DNA from: an uncultured bacterium
GTDB taxonomy: Bacteria > Krumholzibacteriota > Krumholzibacteriia > LZORAL124-64-63
Direction of reading: 5' to 3'
DNA length: 41,997 nucleotides
Assembly (NCBI GenBank): GCA_937910695.1
Contig: CALEMW010000166.1
Span: 1-41,997 of the forward strand
Below are positions 32,883 to 41,997 of the stretch, piece after piece. Both the position numbers and the translations under genes were made by a program. Position 1 is the stretch's first letter. Each line of letters starts with the position of its first letter. The notes beneath the pieces are model-generated. The model ran no database searches, had not been told where the DNA came from, and saw nothing but the letters and a program-made list of their open reading frames with translations.

Positions 32883-34039
32883 TGAACCGCAAGAAGAAGA
32901 TCGCGATCCTCACCGGCGGCGGCGACGTGCCGGGGCTCAACGCCACCATCAAGCAGGTCGTGTGGCGGGCGCTGCAGGAAGGCTACGAGGTCGTGGGCCT
33001 GCGCCGCGGCTGGGAGGCCCTGGCCGCCTACAAGATCGGCGACCCCGAGTTCAACAAGCCCTGGATCCAGCCCCTGGTGTGGAACACGGTGCGCACCATC
33101 GACCGCTCCGGCGGCACCTTCCTGCACTCCTCGCGCACCAACCCGGCGAAGATGCGCGAGAAGGACATGTTCGAGCATGTGAAGACCGAAGGGATGACCT
33201 ATCCCGCCGACATCACCGACCACGTGGTGGCGGCTCTCGAGGACCTCGGCGTGAGCGCCCTGATCACCATCGGCGGCGACGACACCCTGAGCTACTCGGC
33301 GCGCCTGCACCGCACCGGTTTCCCGATCATGGCCATCCCCAAGACCATGGACAACGACGTGTTCGGAACCGACTACTGCATCGGCTTCAGCACGGCGGTC
33401 ACCCGCTCGGTCGACGCGATCACCCAGCTGCGCACGCCCATCGGCAGCCACGAACGCATCGGCATCATCGAGCTGTTCGGCCGCAACAGCGGTGAGACGG
33501 CCCTGATCGTCAGCTACCTCGCGGGGGTGAACCGCTCGATCATCTCCGAGGTGCCGTTCCACATGGACGTGCTGGCCGAGAAGCTGAAGGCCGACAAGGC
33601 CAACAACCCGAGCAACTACGCCATCATGACCATCAGCGAGGGCGCCACCGAGATCGACGGCGACATCCACCAGGTGGGAGAGGCCGACGCCTACGGCCAC
33701 AAGAAGCTGGGCGGCATCGGCAAGCACACCGCCGACGAGATCAAGCGCCGCACCGGCGAGGACATCATGTACCAGAACCTCGCCTACCTCATGCGCTGCG
33801 GGGCCCCCGACGCCCTGGACCGCATGGTGGCCATGAACTTCGGCAACCTGGCCATGGACTACCTGCTCAAGGGACTCAGCGGCTTCATGTGTGCGCTGCA
33901 GGGCGGCCGCTACACGGCGGTGCCGTTGCCTTCGATCGTCGAGGGTACCAAGCGGGTGAACGTGCCGCGGTATTACGATCCGTTGGAGTACCGGGCGCGC
34001 ATTGAGAACGTGTCGGGGATGCCGATGTTCTTGGAGTAG
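32882..34039 (+). CDS. pfp: 6-phosphofructokinase, predicted pyrophosphate-dependent
   Basis: A 385-residue cytoplasmic PfkA-family enzyme. ATG 32882 overlaps the previous stop by one base. Family motifs: TGGGDVPGLNA at the N-terminus, TIGGDDT around Asp134, PKTMDNDVFGTDYCIGF around Lys154, RSVDAITQLR, and GRNSGETAL. Known biochemistry separates the two phosphoryl donors at two positions 20 residues apart: ATP enzymes usually have Gly at both, pyrophosphate enzymes Asp and Lys. This protein has Asp134 and Lys154, so pyrophosphate is the predicted donor (EC 2.7.1.90), making the reaction reversible between fructose 6-phosphate and the 1,6-bisphosphate. The donor is inferred. It shares a promoter with the upstream deaminase. 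Confidence 0.9.
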   Translation: MNRKKKIAILTGGGDVPGLNATIKQVVWRALQEGYEVVGLRRGWEALAAYKIGDPEFNKPWIQPLVWNTVRTIDRSGGTFLHSSRTNPAKMREKDMFEHVKTEGMTYPADITDHVVAALEDLGVSALITIGGDDTLSYSARLHRTGFPIMAIPKTMDNDVFGTDYCIGFSTAVTRSVDAITQLRTPIGSHERIGIIELFGRNSGETALIVSYLAGVNRSIISEVPFHMDVLAEKLKADKANNPSNYAIMTISEGATEIDGDIHQVGEADAYGHKKLGGIGKHTADEIKRRTGEDIMYQNLAYLMRCGAPDALDRMVAMNFGNLAMDYLLKGLSGFMCALQGGRYTAVPLPSIVEGTKRVNVPRYYDPLEYRARIENVSGMPMFLE

Positions 34040-34055
34040 GTTGCGCATAATAGAG

Positions 34056-34091
34056 GCGACGAGATACGGCCGGGCGACTATGCTCGGCCGT
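34056..34091 (+). promoter_or_regulatory. Weak promoter with an inverted repeat around the -10
   Basis: GCGACG (34056-34061) and TATGCT (34079-34084) are 17 bases apart. The inverted repeat ACGGCCG (34066-34072) and CGGCCGT (34085-34091) brackets the -10. It could be an operator for the glycosyltransferase/GPP34 genes or a weak terminator after pfk. Confidence 0.3.
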
Positions 34092-34113
34092 GTCTTCACA
34101 TGGAGGTCCCTAA

Positions 34114-35667
34114 ATGCCGTCCCGCCTTCTGGTCCAGCGCTGGTTGCCCGTCGTGCTCGTTTTCGGTTTCGCCGGGACGATGCTGTGGGGCTACGTCACC
34201 GACGACACCTGGATCCATCTGCGCTACGCCAAGCATCTGATCGAACGCGGCGAGCTTTCGTTCAATCCCGGTCTGCCCACCTACGGCGCCACGTCGCCCC
34301 TGTGGATCTTCGGGCTGGTGATGCTGCTGAAACTCGGGATCGCACCGGTGTTGAGTACGAAAATCCTGGGCCTCGCCTCGGCTCTGCTGGCCATGCTCCT
34401 TGCCTCGCGGTTGATTCAGAAGCTCGACATTCCGCCGGCGTGGAGCGGCTGGGTGATGGGACTCGTCGTACTCGATGCCTGGTTCCAACGCTGGACGTTC
34501 TCGGGAATGGAGACGCCGCTGGCCGGGGCGCTCCTGCTGGTGCTGCTGCTGCCGGTGTTGAGCCGAACACGCGTGCCCTGGCTCGCCTGGGGAGCGGCTG
34601 CCGGCCTGGCCGCCTTGTGCCGCCCGGAGTTCAACCTCCTGGCGCTCGGTGCCGCACCCTGGTTGTTGTGGCGTGAGCGCCGCCACCACGCCGATGCATC
34701 GGCGGTGCGGGGCGCAGCCCTTGCGATTGCAGGCTGGGCGCTGATCTACGGCCCTTGGCTCGCCTATGCCTGGACGGCCTTCGGCCGCCTCACGCCCGAG
34801 ACGGCGGCGGCCAAGAGCTACGGCCTGACCTTCGACCCCGTGTTCCTCGCCGTCCATCTGTTCCGGACGCTCAAGCAGCTGGCCATGGTGCAGGGCTTCC
34901 TGTGGCTGGCGGCCGTTTACGTGGGAGTGCGCTACCTCGCGGTGTGGCGCCGCCGCGAGGGAGTTGTTCATCCCGGGACGCGCTTGACGGCCCTGACGGG
35001 CGTGACGCTGACCTGGCTGGCGATCCTCGCCGGCGGGTTCGCCGTCAAGCAGGTCTGGATCATCTCGCGTTACGTGTCGCCGTTGCTGGTGCCGCTGCTG
35101 CTCGTACTCTCCGGTTGGGCCGGGCTGCTGGTTCCGAGGACGGCCGGGCGTGGCCGTGGCGCGAAACGCGTGCTTCTCGTTTGCGCCGTCATGGCCCTGA
35201 CGATCAACGCGTTCGTGCTCAACCAGCTGGTGCGTCCCCACGCCGTGGCATTCTCGCGCGGAGTGGAGACTTGTTTCTATGGCACAGGGGAGTGGCTGGC
35301 GGCCAACACGCCCGCGGACGCCGTGATTGCAGCCCACGACATCGGGGCTCTCGGTTACGCCAGCGAACGCCGCATCCTCGACCTGGCGGGTCTTGTCAGC
35401 CCGGAGATCCTCGAGCTCGGGCGTGAGATGGGTTTCGAGGCCATGGTCGCGAGCGGCGTGTGGCTTACGGCCGAAGTGCCGGACTACGTGTACGACCGTA
35501 CGCAGGGGCCTGCACGCTGGGAAAATGTGGAGATGTACGGCACGGTGTTCGAGTTGGTGGCGACCTGTGTGGTCGACGGCGTGGGGTTGCGCGAGGACCA
35601 GCCCTGGACGTACGCTCTGTACCGGTTGCACCCTGCTGTTGACACCATCACGAGGAGTGGTTCTTGA
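34114..35667 (+). CDS. GT-C fold membrane glycosyltransferase
   Basis: A 517-residue polytopic inner-membrane protein with about nine or ten hydrophobic segments. The first periplasmic loop holds the acidic pair Asp30-Asp31 in VTDDTWIHLRYAKHL, followed by GELSFNPG, as in GT-C glycosyltransferases such as AftB- and ArnT-like enzymes, where the acid pair binds metal or the lipid-phosphate donor. A soluble C-terminal domain of ~150 residues (from about 370) contains GEWLAANTPADAVIAAHDIGALGY, typical of these proteins. Donor would be a polyprenyl-phosphate sugar; acceptor is unknown. GGAGG precedes the ATG at 34114. The stop overlaps the TTG start of the GPP34-like gene by four bases, a close coupling that suggests joint function. 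Confidence 0.85.
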   Translation: MPSRLLVQRWLPVVLVFGFAGTMLWGYVTDDTWIHLRYAKHLIERGELSFNPGLPTYGATSPLWIFGLVMLLKLGIAPVLSTKILGLASALLAMLLASRLIQKLDIPPAWSGWVMGLVVLDAWFQRWTFSGMETPLAGALLLVLLLPVLSRTRVPWLAWGAAAGLAALCRPEFNLLALGAAPWLLWRERRHHADASAVRGAALAIAGWALIYGPWLAYAWTAFGRLTPETAAAKSYGLTFDPVFLAVHLFRTLKQLAMVQGFLWLAAVYVGVRYLAVWRRREGVVHPGTRLTALTGVTLTWLAILAGGFAVKQVWIISRYVSPLLVPLLLVLSGWAGLLVPRTAGRGRGAKRVLLVCAVMALTINAFVLNQLVRPHAVAFSRGVETCFYGTGEWLAANTPADAVIAAHDIGALGYASERRILDLAGLVSPEILELGREMGFEAMVASGVWLTAEVPDYVYDRTQGPARWENVEMYGTVFELVATCVVDGVGLREDQPWTYALYRLHPAVDTITRSGS

Positions 35668-36362
35668 CACGAGCGAAGGATCTCGGTCTCCACGAGGAGA
35701 TCATGCTGCTGTCCCTCCGCGAGCAGGAGGGCACCATGGAGTTCGGTACGAGCTGGAGCTTGGCCGTCGGCGGCGCCATCGTGGCGCAGTTGATGATCGA
35801 CGGCCACCTCGCCGCCGCCGTCGACGGCAAAAGGACTTTCCTCGAGGTCGACGACGCCACTCCGCCCACCGACGAACTGCTGGCCGAATGTCTCGAGCGG
35901 GTGCGGATCTCGCGCCGCCGGGAAACGGTTCAGACCTGGGTCACCCGCTTCGCCAACACGAAGCAGTTGAAGCACCGGGTCGCGGTGGCGCTGTGCCGCA
36001 GGAAGATCCTCAAGGCGGACGAAGGCAAGGTGCTGCTCTTCTTCCGTCGCCGCGTGTATCCCGAGGTCGATCCGAAGCCCGAGAAGGAACTGCGCGAGCG
36101 CATGCGCCGGGCCATCTTCCTGAACGGCACCTCGGTCGATCCCCGCACCGGCGTGGTGATCGCCTTGTCCCACGGCTGCGGCATCCTGCCCCGCATCTTC
36201 GAGAAGAAGAAGCTGAAGGAGCGCAAGGCGCGCCTCGACAAGATCATGAAAGGCGATCTCGTGGGGGACGCCGCCAAGCAGGCCGTCGAAGCGGTGCAGG
36301 CGGCGGTGTTGATGTCGGTGATCATTCCGACGGTCATCACTTCGGCGGCGACGAGCCGCTGA
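35664..36362 (+). CDS. GOLPH3/GPP34-family protein
   Basis: A 232-residue protein starting at TTG 35664 behind GAGGAG. It shows the family signature: LGLHEEIMLLSL (about 7-18), then GAIVAQLMIDGHL (37-49) and the FRRRVYPEVDP segment (127-137) matching the conserved R-Y-P region. The last ~25 residues (AVLMSVIIPTVITSAAT) are hydrophobic and could insert in or touch the membrane. Eukaryotic GOLPH3/Vps74 binds phosphatidylinositol 4-phosphate and the tails of glycosyltransferases to retain them in the Golgi. Bacterial members exist mainly in actinobacteria and are poorly characterised. The four-base overlap with a GT-C glycosyltransferase makes a parallel partnership plausible (inference). The bacterial lipid ligand is unknown. 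Ends nine bases from a convergent stop. Confidence 0.88.
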   Translation: MTRAKDLGLHEEIMLLSLREQEGTMEFGTSWSLAVGGAIVAQLMIDGHLAAAVDGKRTFLEVDDATPPTDELLAECLERVRISRRRETVQTWVTRFANTKQLKHRVAVALCRRKILKADEGKVLLFFRRRVYPEVDPKPEKELRERMRRAIFLNGTSVDPRTGVVIALSHGCGILPRIFEKKKLKERKARLDKIMKGDLVGDAAKQAVEAVQAAVLMSVIIPTVITSAATSR

Positions 36363-36371
36363 CAGTGACGT

Positions 36372-37664
36372 TCAGTCCCTGACGACCGAATGCTGCTTGC
36401 CCCGATCCCGCTTGACCGCTTCAAGCTGATGCTTGGGCTCGAACTCTGCCGACGTCAATCTCCGGATCACCATCACCGTCACGTCGTCCTCCCAGCTCTG
36501 GCCGTTTCCGAAGACCGTCACGTCGCCCATGATGGCGTGGAGGATATCGTCGGCGGAATCGATCATGTGGTCCTGGACGGTGTCGATCAGGCGCTCCTGA
36601 CCGTACTCGACGGGGTCGGCATCGTCCTGGGTGCCGGCCTGCTTCCGCTCCAGAAGGCCGTCGGTGTACAGCACCAGCACTTCGCCGGGATACAGCGAGG
36701 CGTAGCCGCGCCGGTAGGTCGCTTCGGGCAGGGGTCCGAGCACCGGACCGTTGCTCGCCAGTTCGAACACCCGCCCGCTGGTGCTGAACAGCAGGGGCGG
36801 GCAGTGGCCGCCGTTGACGTAGACAAGGTTGCCGGTCTCCTCGAGCTCGCCGTAGAACACCGAGATGAAACGGCTCACCAGGCCGCTCTGGTGGATCACG
36901 CGGTTGAGCTTGCTCATGGTCGTGTGGATCTTCTGCTCCTGGGCGATGCCCATGCGCAGGCCGGTCATCACGTCGCGGGCCTGCAGAGCGGCGGGCAGGC
37001 CGTGGCCGCTGGCGTCGGCGATGGTCAAACCATATGTGTCGGCGTCGATGGGCTGGCAGTCGTAGACGTCGCCGCCCACCTCGTCGGCGGGGATCGACAC
37101 CGCCGCGAGCTGGAAGCCCGGCAGGTCGGGCAGGGAGCGGGGCAGCAGACTCATCTGGATCTGGCGCGCCTGGCGCAGCTGATCCTCGAGGCCGGCCTGG
37201 CGCAGCTTCAAATCCACGACCGTGCGGATCGATTCCAGAACGAAGTGCAGCCGGTCGGCCACGTCGTCGGCGCGGCGTACGCCGAAACTCATGATGTATT
37301 CAGGGGCGCGGCCCACAAGGATGGCGGCGTAATCGAAGTCGGTGAATTGGGCTTCGATGTCGGGATCGAACCCCGGCGTGTCGGCGGTGATCATGACCAG
37401 GTTCTCGGCCTCGAGTTCCCGGATGACGGGGTAGTCGCGGCCGACGGTCTTGCCCAGGATCGTCTCGCCATGCTCGCCGACACTGGCGATCAGTTCGAAG
37501 TAGGCGCCTTGGTCGCGATACAACCGGCCGCTCTCAATGCCGTAATTCTCGGCACAGCTTTCGATGATGGCGTTGATGGTGGCCCGCAGCATTGCTTCGG
37601 GTGCGAGGGTCCCGTCGATGCGGTGCAGGACCTTCTCGATGTCCCTGTAGTATCTCTTGACCAA
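36372..37664 (-). CDS. SpoIIE/PP2C-type phosphatase with N-terminal GAF-like domain
   Basis: A 430-residue cytoplasmic serine/threonine phosphatase. TTG 37664 is chosen for its GGAGG seven bases upstream. Residues ~1-140 resemble a GAF-like sensor. A helical linker (about 141-172, LKLRQAGLEDQLRQARQIQ) forms a probable coiled coil and is followed by MSLLPRSLPDLPG, the typical entry to RsbU/SpoIIE domains. Metal ligands are Asp199 in VGGDVYD and Asp217 in IADASGHGLPAAL, with NGGHCPPLL, LYTDGLLE and DDVTVMVIR completing the fold. RsbU-like enzymes dephosphorylate anti-sigma-factor antagonists; no STAS or RsbW gene is adjacent. It diverges from the MoxR gene by 162 bases. Confidence 0.92.
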   Translation of the reverse strand: MVKRYYRDIEKVLHRIDGTLAPEAMLRATINAIIESCAENYGIESGRLYRDQGAYFELIASVGEHGETILGKTVGRDYPVIRELEAENLVMITADTPGFDPDIEAQFTDFDYAAILVGRAPEYIMSFGVRRADDVADRLHFVLESIRTVVDLKLRQAGLEDQLRQARQIQMSLLPRSLPDLPGFQLAAVSIPADEVGGDVYDCQPIDADTYGLTIADASGHGLPAALQARDVMTGLRMGIAQEQKIHTTMSKLNRVIHQSGLVSRFISVFYGELEETGNLVYVNGGHCPPLLFSTSGRVFELASNGPVLGPLPEATYRRGYASLYPGEVLVLYTDGLLERKQAGTQDDADPVEYGQERLIDTVQDHMIDSADDILHAIMGDVTVFGNGQSWEDDVTVMVIRRLTSAEFEPKHQLEAVKRDRGKQHSVVRD

Positions 37665-37757
37665 TCTATGCCTCCAGGTTGAAGGACCAGAATGAACTCC
37701 GTCTGCGCAGCCCGCAACCCGTATTCCGGGGAAAGTCGGCGAAAACTCGGTGAATCG

Positions 37758-37786
37758 TTGTTGAGGAAGGCCGGCTCGGCTACATT
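37758..37786 (+). promoter_or_regulatory. Putative promoter of the MoxR-BatA cluster
   Basis: TTGTTG (37758-37763) and TACATT (37781-37786) are 17 bases apart, about 40 bases before the TTG start at 37827, with AGGGAG between. Confidence 0.4.
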
Positions 37787-37826
37787 GATCCGGGCCGACC
37801 CGCGTCACGAACCAGGGAGTAACGAG

Positions 37827-38806
<980 letters not shown>

Positions 38807-38810
<4 letters not shown>

Positions 38811-39703
38811 ACGCCGCAACCCTCAGCCCTGATCAGGTCGCCGGCCTGGGTCGTCTCGACCTGGTGGCGCGCCTGGTGGTCGAGGGTTTCCTCGTGGGTC
38901 TGCACCGCAGTCCCTACCATGGGTTTTCGGCCGAGTTCGCCGAGTACCGCCAGTACATCCCGGGCGAACCGATCAACCACGTGGATTGGCGCGTGTTCGC
39001 CAAGACCGACCGCCACTACCTGAAGGTCTTCGCCGAAGAAACCAACCTGAGGGCGACCATCCTTGTGGACTGTTCGGCGAGCATGTCGTTCCGTTCCGAG
39101 GGTTCTGCTGTGACCAAGGCGGAGTACGCCCGAATGCTCGCAGCGAGTCTGGCGTACCTGTTGCTGCACCAGAACGATGCAGTGGGCTTGGAGCTTTTCG
39201 ATGAGTCCCGGTTGGCTTCGGTGCCCGCCAAGGCGGTGCGTCGCCACCTGTTCCGACTCTTGGCGCCGTTGTCCAAACTTCCCCAGGGGAGGGGCACGAG
39301 CATCGGACCTGTGCTGCACCAAGTGGCGGAGCGGCTGCCGCGGCGCGGCCTGGTCATCCTGTTCTCCGATCTGCTCGATGATCCCGACGATGTGATCGCC
39401 GGCCTCAAGCATTTCCGACATCGCGGCCACGAGGTGCTGGTGTTCCAGGTGCTCGACCCGCGGGAGATCGATTTCGATTATCGTCACGATTCCCGTTTCG
39501 AGGATCTCGAAGCGCCCGGCGAATCCCTGCGTCTCGATCCGGCCCAGGCGCGTGCCGCGTATCTGGACAGGTTCGAAGCTTGGCGGTCCGGCCTGCGCCG
39601 CGAACTGAGGTCACGGCGGATCGATCTGGTGGAGCTGTCCACCGATACACCGTTCGACCGCGCCTTGCTGGCGTACTTGAGCCGCCGTCGCCGCATGCGT
39701 TAG
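38807..39703 (+). CDS. DUF58 / VWA-like protein
   Basis: A 298-residue protein in the DUF58 family. The signature is GEPINHVDWRVFAKTDRHYLKVFAEE (about 53-78), preceded by FSAEFAEYRQY. A von Willebrand-type metal-ion site follows: Asp88, Ser90 and Ser92 in DCSASMS. The C-terminal half is a Rossmann-like VWA fold rich in Arg near its end. The protein has no membrane segment. DUF58 proteins pair with MoxR ATPases, and the four-base overlap with the MoxR gene supports a shared complex. ATG 38807 is the only sensible start. The BatA-like gene follows after 24 bases. Confidence 0.94.
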
Positions 39704-39727
39704 CCCGGCGGCACCGAGGAGATCTGC

Positions 39728-41863
39728 GTGCCCTTCAGCTTCCTCAATCCCGGACTCTTGTTCGGCGGCGTTGCCGCTGCGGTGCCGTTGATCCTGCACC
39801 TGCTGCGCAATCGCAGAGTACGCCGCGTACCCTTCAGCGATCTGCGGTTCTTGCGGGGAGTCGAAGTGCGCCGTTCCCGTACGGCGGGTCTGCGGCGCTG
39901 GCTGCTGTTGCTGTTGAGGATGCTGGCGATTCTGCTGCTGGCGGGCGGCGCGGCCAGACCACGGTTGGATGGTATCGCACCTGCGGCGGGCGATCGGGTC
40001 TCCTTGCTGGTGATCCTCGATGCCAGCGCCAGCATGCAGGCTGTCGACGGCGAAGGTCGGACCCGCTTCGAAGAGGCACTTGAGACGGCACGCGATCTGA
40101 CCGCGGGCCTGCCCGACGGCAGCGAGGTCCAGTGGTTGCGGGCAGAAGCTACGACCCAGGCAGTCTTCGGCTCGTGGTTGCCGGCCCGCGCCGCCGTTGA
40201 CGGCGTTCCCGAAACGCTGTCGCCCGGAGACGGGACCCTCGATGCCGTGGCCTTGCTCAGAGGCGCTGCCGATGCCGCCCGCAGCTGCGTCCGTCCTCCT
40301 CTGGTCGTCGTGATTTCGGATTACCAGGCCGTCGACGCCGACGACCGCACCCTGCAGGCCGCAGCCGCTCAGCTTGTCGCGGTGGGGGTACACGGGCTGG
40401 AGGCATTGCCCGTGGGTGAGACGGTCCTCAACGGCGCGGTGCTGGGCGTCGAACTGCCGGTCCGCACGGTTCTCGCAGGTGAAACGGTGCGGGTGACGGC
40501 CCGTGTACGACCGGCCCGCGACGGGCAGATCGTGCGCCTCGAATTGGATGGCCGGGTCGTGGGGGAATCGGTGACCGGCTCCGTGGCCGACGGGGAGGCG
40601 ACGGTGACGTTCGCCTTGGCTGCTCCCGAGGCAGGGCTTCATCCCGGTCGGGTGACCATGGCGAGAGATCGGGCCCCCGCCGACGACCAGCGAGCGTTCG
40701 TATTGGAGGTGCGGCGCCGGGTGCGGACCTTGCTCGCCCACGGCACAGGCCGTGACGACTGGCGTTTTCTCGCCCACGCCCTTGCACCCGGCTTCGACTC
40801 GGCCGAGACCAGCGAGTCCACTGCCGATCTGCTCGTGACCGATCATGCCGGTTGGAGCGGTGGCGATCTTGATCGCTTCGACGTGCTCGTTCTGGTCGAT
40901 CCCGAACCCCTGGGCCGCGACCGTCTCACCGATCTGTCGAGTTGGCTGCGACGGGGCGGCGGCTGCTGGATCGTCAGCGGCGATCCGGCCCGCGGGGGCT
41001 ACCTCCGCGATCATCTGCTGTCCTCCCTGGCGCCAGCGACCGTCATCGGGCAATTCCATGTTCGGGGCGAGGACGGAGCCGAGCGCATGGCCGTTCCCAC
41101 ACCTGTGCATGCGCTGCTCGAAGGACTGCCCGGCGATGCTCTGGCCACTCTGGGCGAGGCCGAGTGGAATCGCAGCTGGCGTGTCCGGGCCGGTCTGATG
41201 AATCCGGTGGCGACACTCGCCGGCGGCGACCCTCTGCTGTTGGCCGGCGAGGTGGGCGAAGGGCGCCTGCTGCTGCTCGCTTCGGGACTCGACCGCGGCG
41301 CCACGACCCTGGCCGACAACGCCATGTTCCCCCCCCTGGTCCAACGAGCAGCCGTCTGGCTCGGCGCTGGCCAAGGGGGAGGAGCGGTTCTGTCGGCCGG
41401 AGAACCTCTGAGTCTGCCCGTGGCCACCTCGCATGGTCGGGACCTCTCCGGCGATCTCGAACTCGTCTACAATCCCGCCGATGCGACGCGGTCCGCGTTC
41501 CATGAGCGGGCGACCCTCATCTGGTCGGACGGTCGCCCCAGGGTGGAGGGCCCGGCGGCTCCCGGTGCCGGTGCCTGGATCCTCACAGACGGCCTGGCTG
41601 TGCTGGGAGCGGCGACCACGGTCGTTCCTGCGGCGGAAAGCGATCCTTCGCCTGGCGACCCCTCTTTGTTCGAGGCCGGAATGCAGGCCGCAGGTCTCAA
41701 GGTCGATCGTCATCTTGAAGCTGGGTCGGCAGGGGATCTTGGTACATTGCTGGCCGGTCGCGACCTGTCTGCGTGGTGCTTTCTCGCGGCGGCCCTGGCC
41801 CTTTTGATCGAGACGTGGTACTCCCGCGGCGAGGCGCCCAGGCGCAGCTCCCGCAGGACTTGA
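39728..41863 (+). CDS. BatA-like VWA membrane protein
   Basis: A 711-residue protein. GTG 39728 has GAGGAG at 39716-39721. The N-terminus is the BatA/aerotolerance domain: FLNPGLLFGGVAAAVPLILHLL (helix 1) and a second helix at 57-75, with a positively charged loop between. The VWA domain begins at about 92 with metal-site residues Asp98, Ser100 and Ser102 in LDASASM. Beyond ~300 lie beta-rich and glutamine-amidotransferase-like or Rossmann segments, and a final membrane helix at about 684-700. The family contributes to envelope stress tolerance in some bacteria (established for Bacteroides BatA-E). BatB, BatC, BatD and BatE homologues do not follow; the next gene is nifU-like. Confidence 0.9.
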   Translation: MPFSFLNPGLLFGGVAAAVPLILHLLRNRRVRRVPFSDLRFLRGVEVRRSRTAGLRRWLLLLLRMLAILLLAGGAARPRLDGIAPAAGDRVSLLVILDASASMQAVDGEGRTRFEEALETARDLTAGLPDGSEVQWLRAEATTQAVFGSWLPARAAVDGVPETLSPGDGTLDAVALLRGAADAARSCVRPPLVVVISDYQAVDADDRTLQAAAAQLVAVGVHGLEALPVGETVLNGAVLGVELPVRTVLAGETVRVTARVRPARDGQIVRLELDGRVVGESVTGSVADGEATVTFALAAPEAGLHPGRVTMARDRAPADDQRAFVLEVRRRVRTLLAHGTGRDDWRFLAHALAPGFDSAETSESTADLLVTDHAGWSGGDLDRFDVLVLVDPEPLGRDRLTDLSSWLRRGGGCWIVSGDPARGGYLRDHLLSSLAPATVIGQFHVRGEDGAERMAVPTPVHALLEGLPGDALATLGEAEWNRSWRVRAGLMNPVATLAGGDPLLLAGEVGEGRLLLLASGLDRGATTLADNAMFPPLVQRAAVWLGAGQGGGAVLSAGEPLSLPVATSHGRDLSGDLELVYNPADATRSAFHERATLIWSDGRPRVEGPAAPGAGAWILTDGLAVLGAATTVVPAAESDPSPGDPSLFEAGMQAAGLKVDRHLEAGSAGDLGTLLAGRDLSAWCFLAAALALLIETWYSRGEAPRRSSRRT

Positions 41864-41887
41864 TTCCATCTTCCGATGAGTTACTCT
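41860..41887 (+). promoter_or_regulatory. Weak putative promoter for the nifU-like gene
   Basis: TTGATT (41860-41865) and TACTCT (41882-41887) are 16 bases apart, like the rrf2 promoter spacing, and would start transcription near 41894. The -35 overlaps the BatA stop codon. A short GGACC/GGTCC inverted repeat follows at 41895-41909. Confidence 0.28.
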
Positions 41888-41943
41888 TGTCAACGGACCG
41901 GGTTGGTCCCCTTTCGGCCAGGATTCGACCCCAGGGGCGTGTC

Positions 41944-41997
41944 ATGTGGGATTACACGGAAAAAGTTCTCGATCATTTCATGAACCCGCGCAACGTG
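41944..41997 (+). CDS. NifU-like Fe-S cluster scaffold, 5' end only
   Basis: The first 18 codons, MWDYTEKVLDHFMNPRNV, are the characteristic N-terminus of NifU-type iron-sulfur scaffold proteins. The gene runs off the right edge of the window, so length, cluster cysteines and neighbours such as a NifS desulfurase cannot be seen. An 80-base gap separates it from the BatA-like gene. The short purine stretch AGGGG at 41934-41938 is a probable ribosome-binding site. Regulation by the Rrf2 protein encoded at 29997 is a reasonable hypothesis, because IscR and NsrR relatives control such genes, but no shared operator was found. Confidence 0.85.
   Translation, partial: MWDYTEKVLDHFMNPRNV

Noticed and set aside
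34096..35670. A ~520-codon open frame antisense to the glycosyltransferase gene
   Set aside because: Gln/Arg/His-rich shadow product; the plus strand encodes a clear membrane protein with GT-C motifs.

Overview
The window reads as chromosomal DNA from a GC-rich Gram-negative bacterium. Supporting signs are the many lipoprotein and signal-peptide exports, an RND-type envelope pump, an outer-membrane barrel-like protein, a sigma-54 activator, and a MoxR/DUF58/BatA cluster. Secreted six-bladed beta-propellers, a Kre9/KNH-repeat lipoprotein and a clostripain-family lipoprotein are common in uncultured FCB-group phyla (Krumholzibacteriota or Eisenbacteria type). That placement is inference; there is no rRNA here to confirm it. 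I see no tRNA, rRNA, CRISPR array, transposase or integrase.

Layout, left to right. At 1-2701 lies the 3' end of a possible small ORF and a TPR plus sigma-54 activator gene whose first ~1.15 kb is clearly more AT-rich than the rest. At 2850-5148 are three exported proteins of unknown function. At 5343-8958 is a tightly overlapping cluster: acylphosphatase (apparently leaderless), HAD phosphatase, PLP-dependent decarboxylase, an orphan DsbD N-terminal domain protein and a lone receiver domain. At 9028-10597 are two lipoproteins, ending in a shared terminator that faces a large clostripain-family lipoprotein (10675-13401, minus). An unrecognised P-loop protein follows (13753-14721, minus).

From 25211 down to 14812 (minus) run two paralogous secreted beta-propellers, a membrane-fusion protein and two tandem RND permeases; the second propeller and the pump probably share one promoter. 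A small zinc-ribbon gene (25337-25726, plus) converges on a central-carbon operon (minus): pta, ackA and a secreted TPR/CBM9-like protein. Upstream of these lie an Rrf2 regulator with three cluster-type cysteines and an NAD+ synthase. The 306-base gap at 31536-31841 holds divergent promoters, a 28-base perfect palindrome and a possible small RNA with an anti-Shine-Dalgarno loop.

From 31842 the plus strand carries adenosine deaminase, a phosphofructokinase with pyrophosphate-type residues, a GT-C family membrane glycosyltransferase and, translationally coupled to it, a GOLPH3/GPP34-like protein. A SpoIIE-type phosphatase (minus) is divergent from MoxR ATPase, DUF58 and BatA-like VWA genes. The window ends in the first 18 codons of a NifU-like Fe-S scaffold.

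Two themes stand out. First, several putative promoters have a TTGACA-like -35, 16-18 bases, and a TAnnnT-like -10. Most terminator-like hairpins are strong GC stems with little or no T-run. Second, the GT-C/GPP34 pair is the best candidate for an undescribed system: a bacterial counterpart of the GOLPH3-glycosyltransferase partnership.
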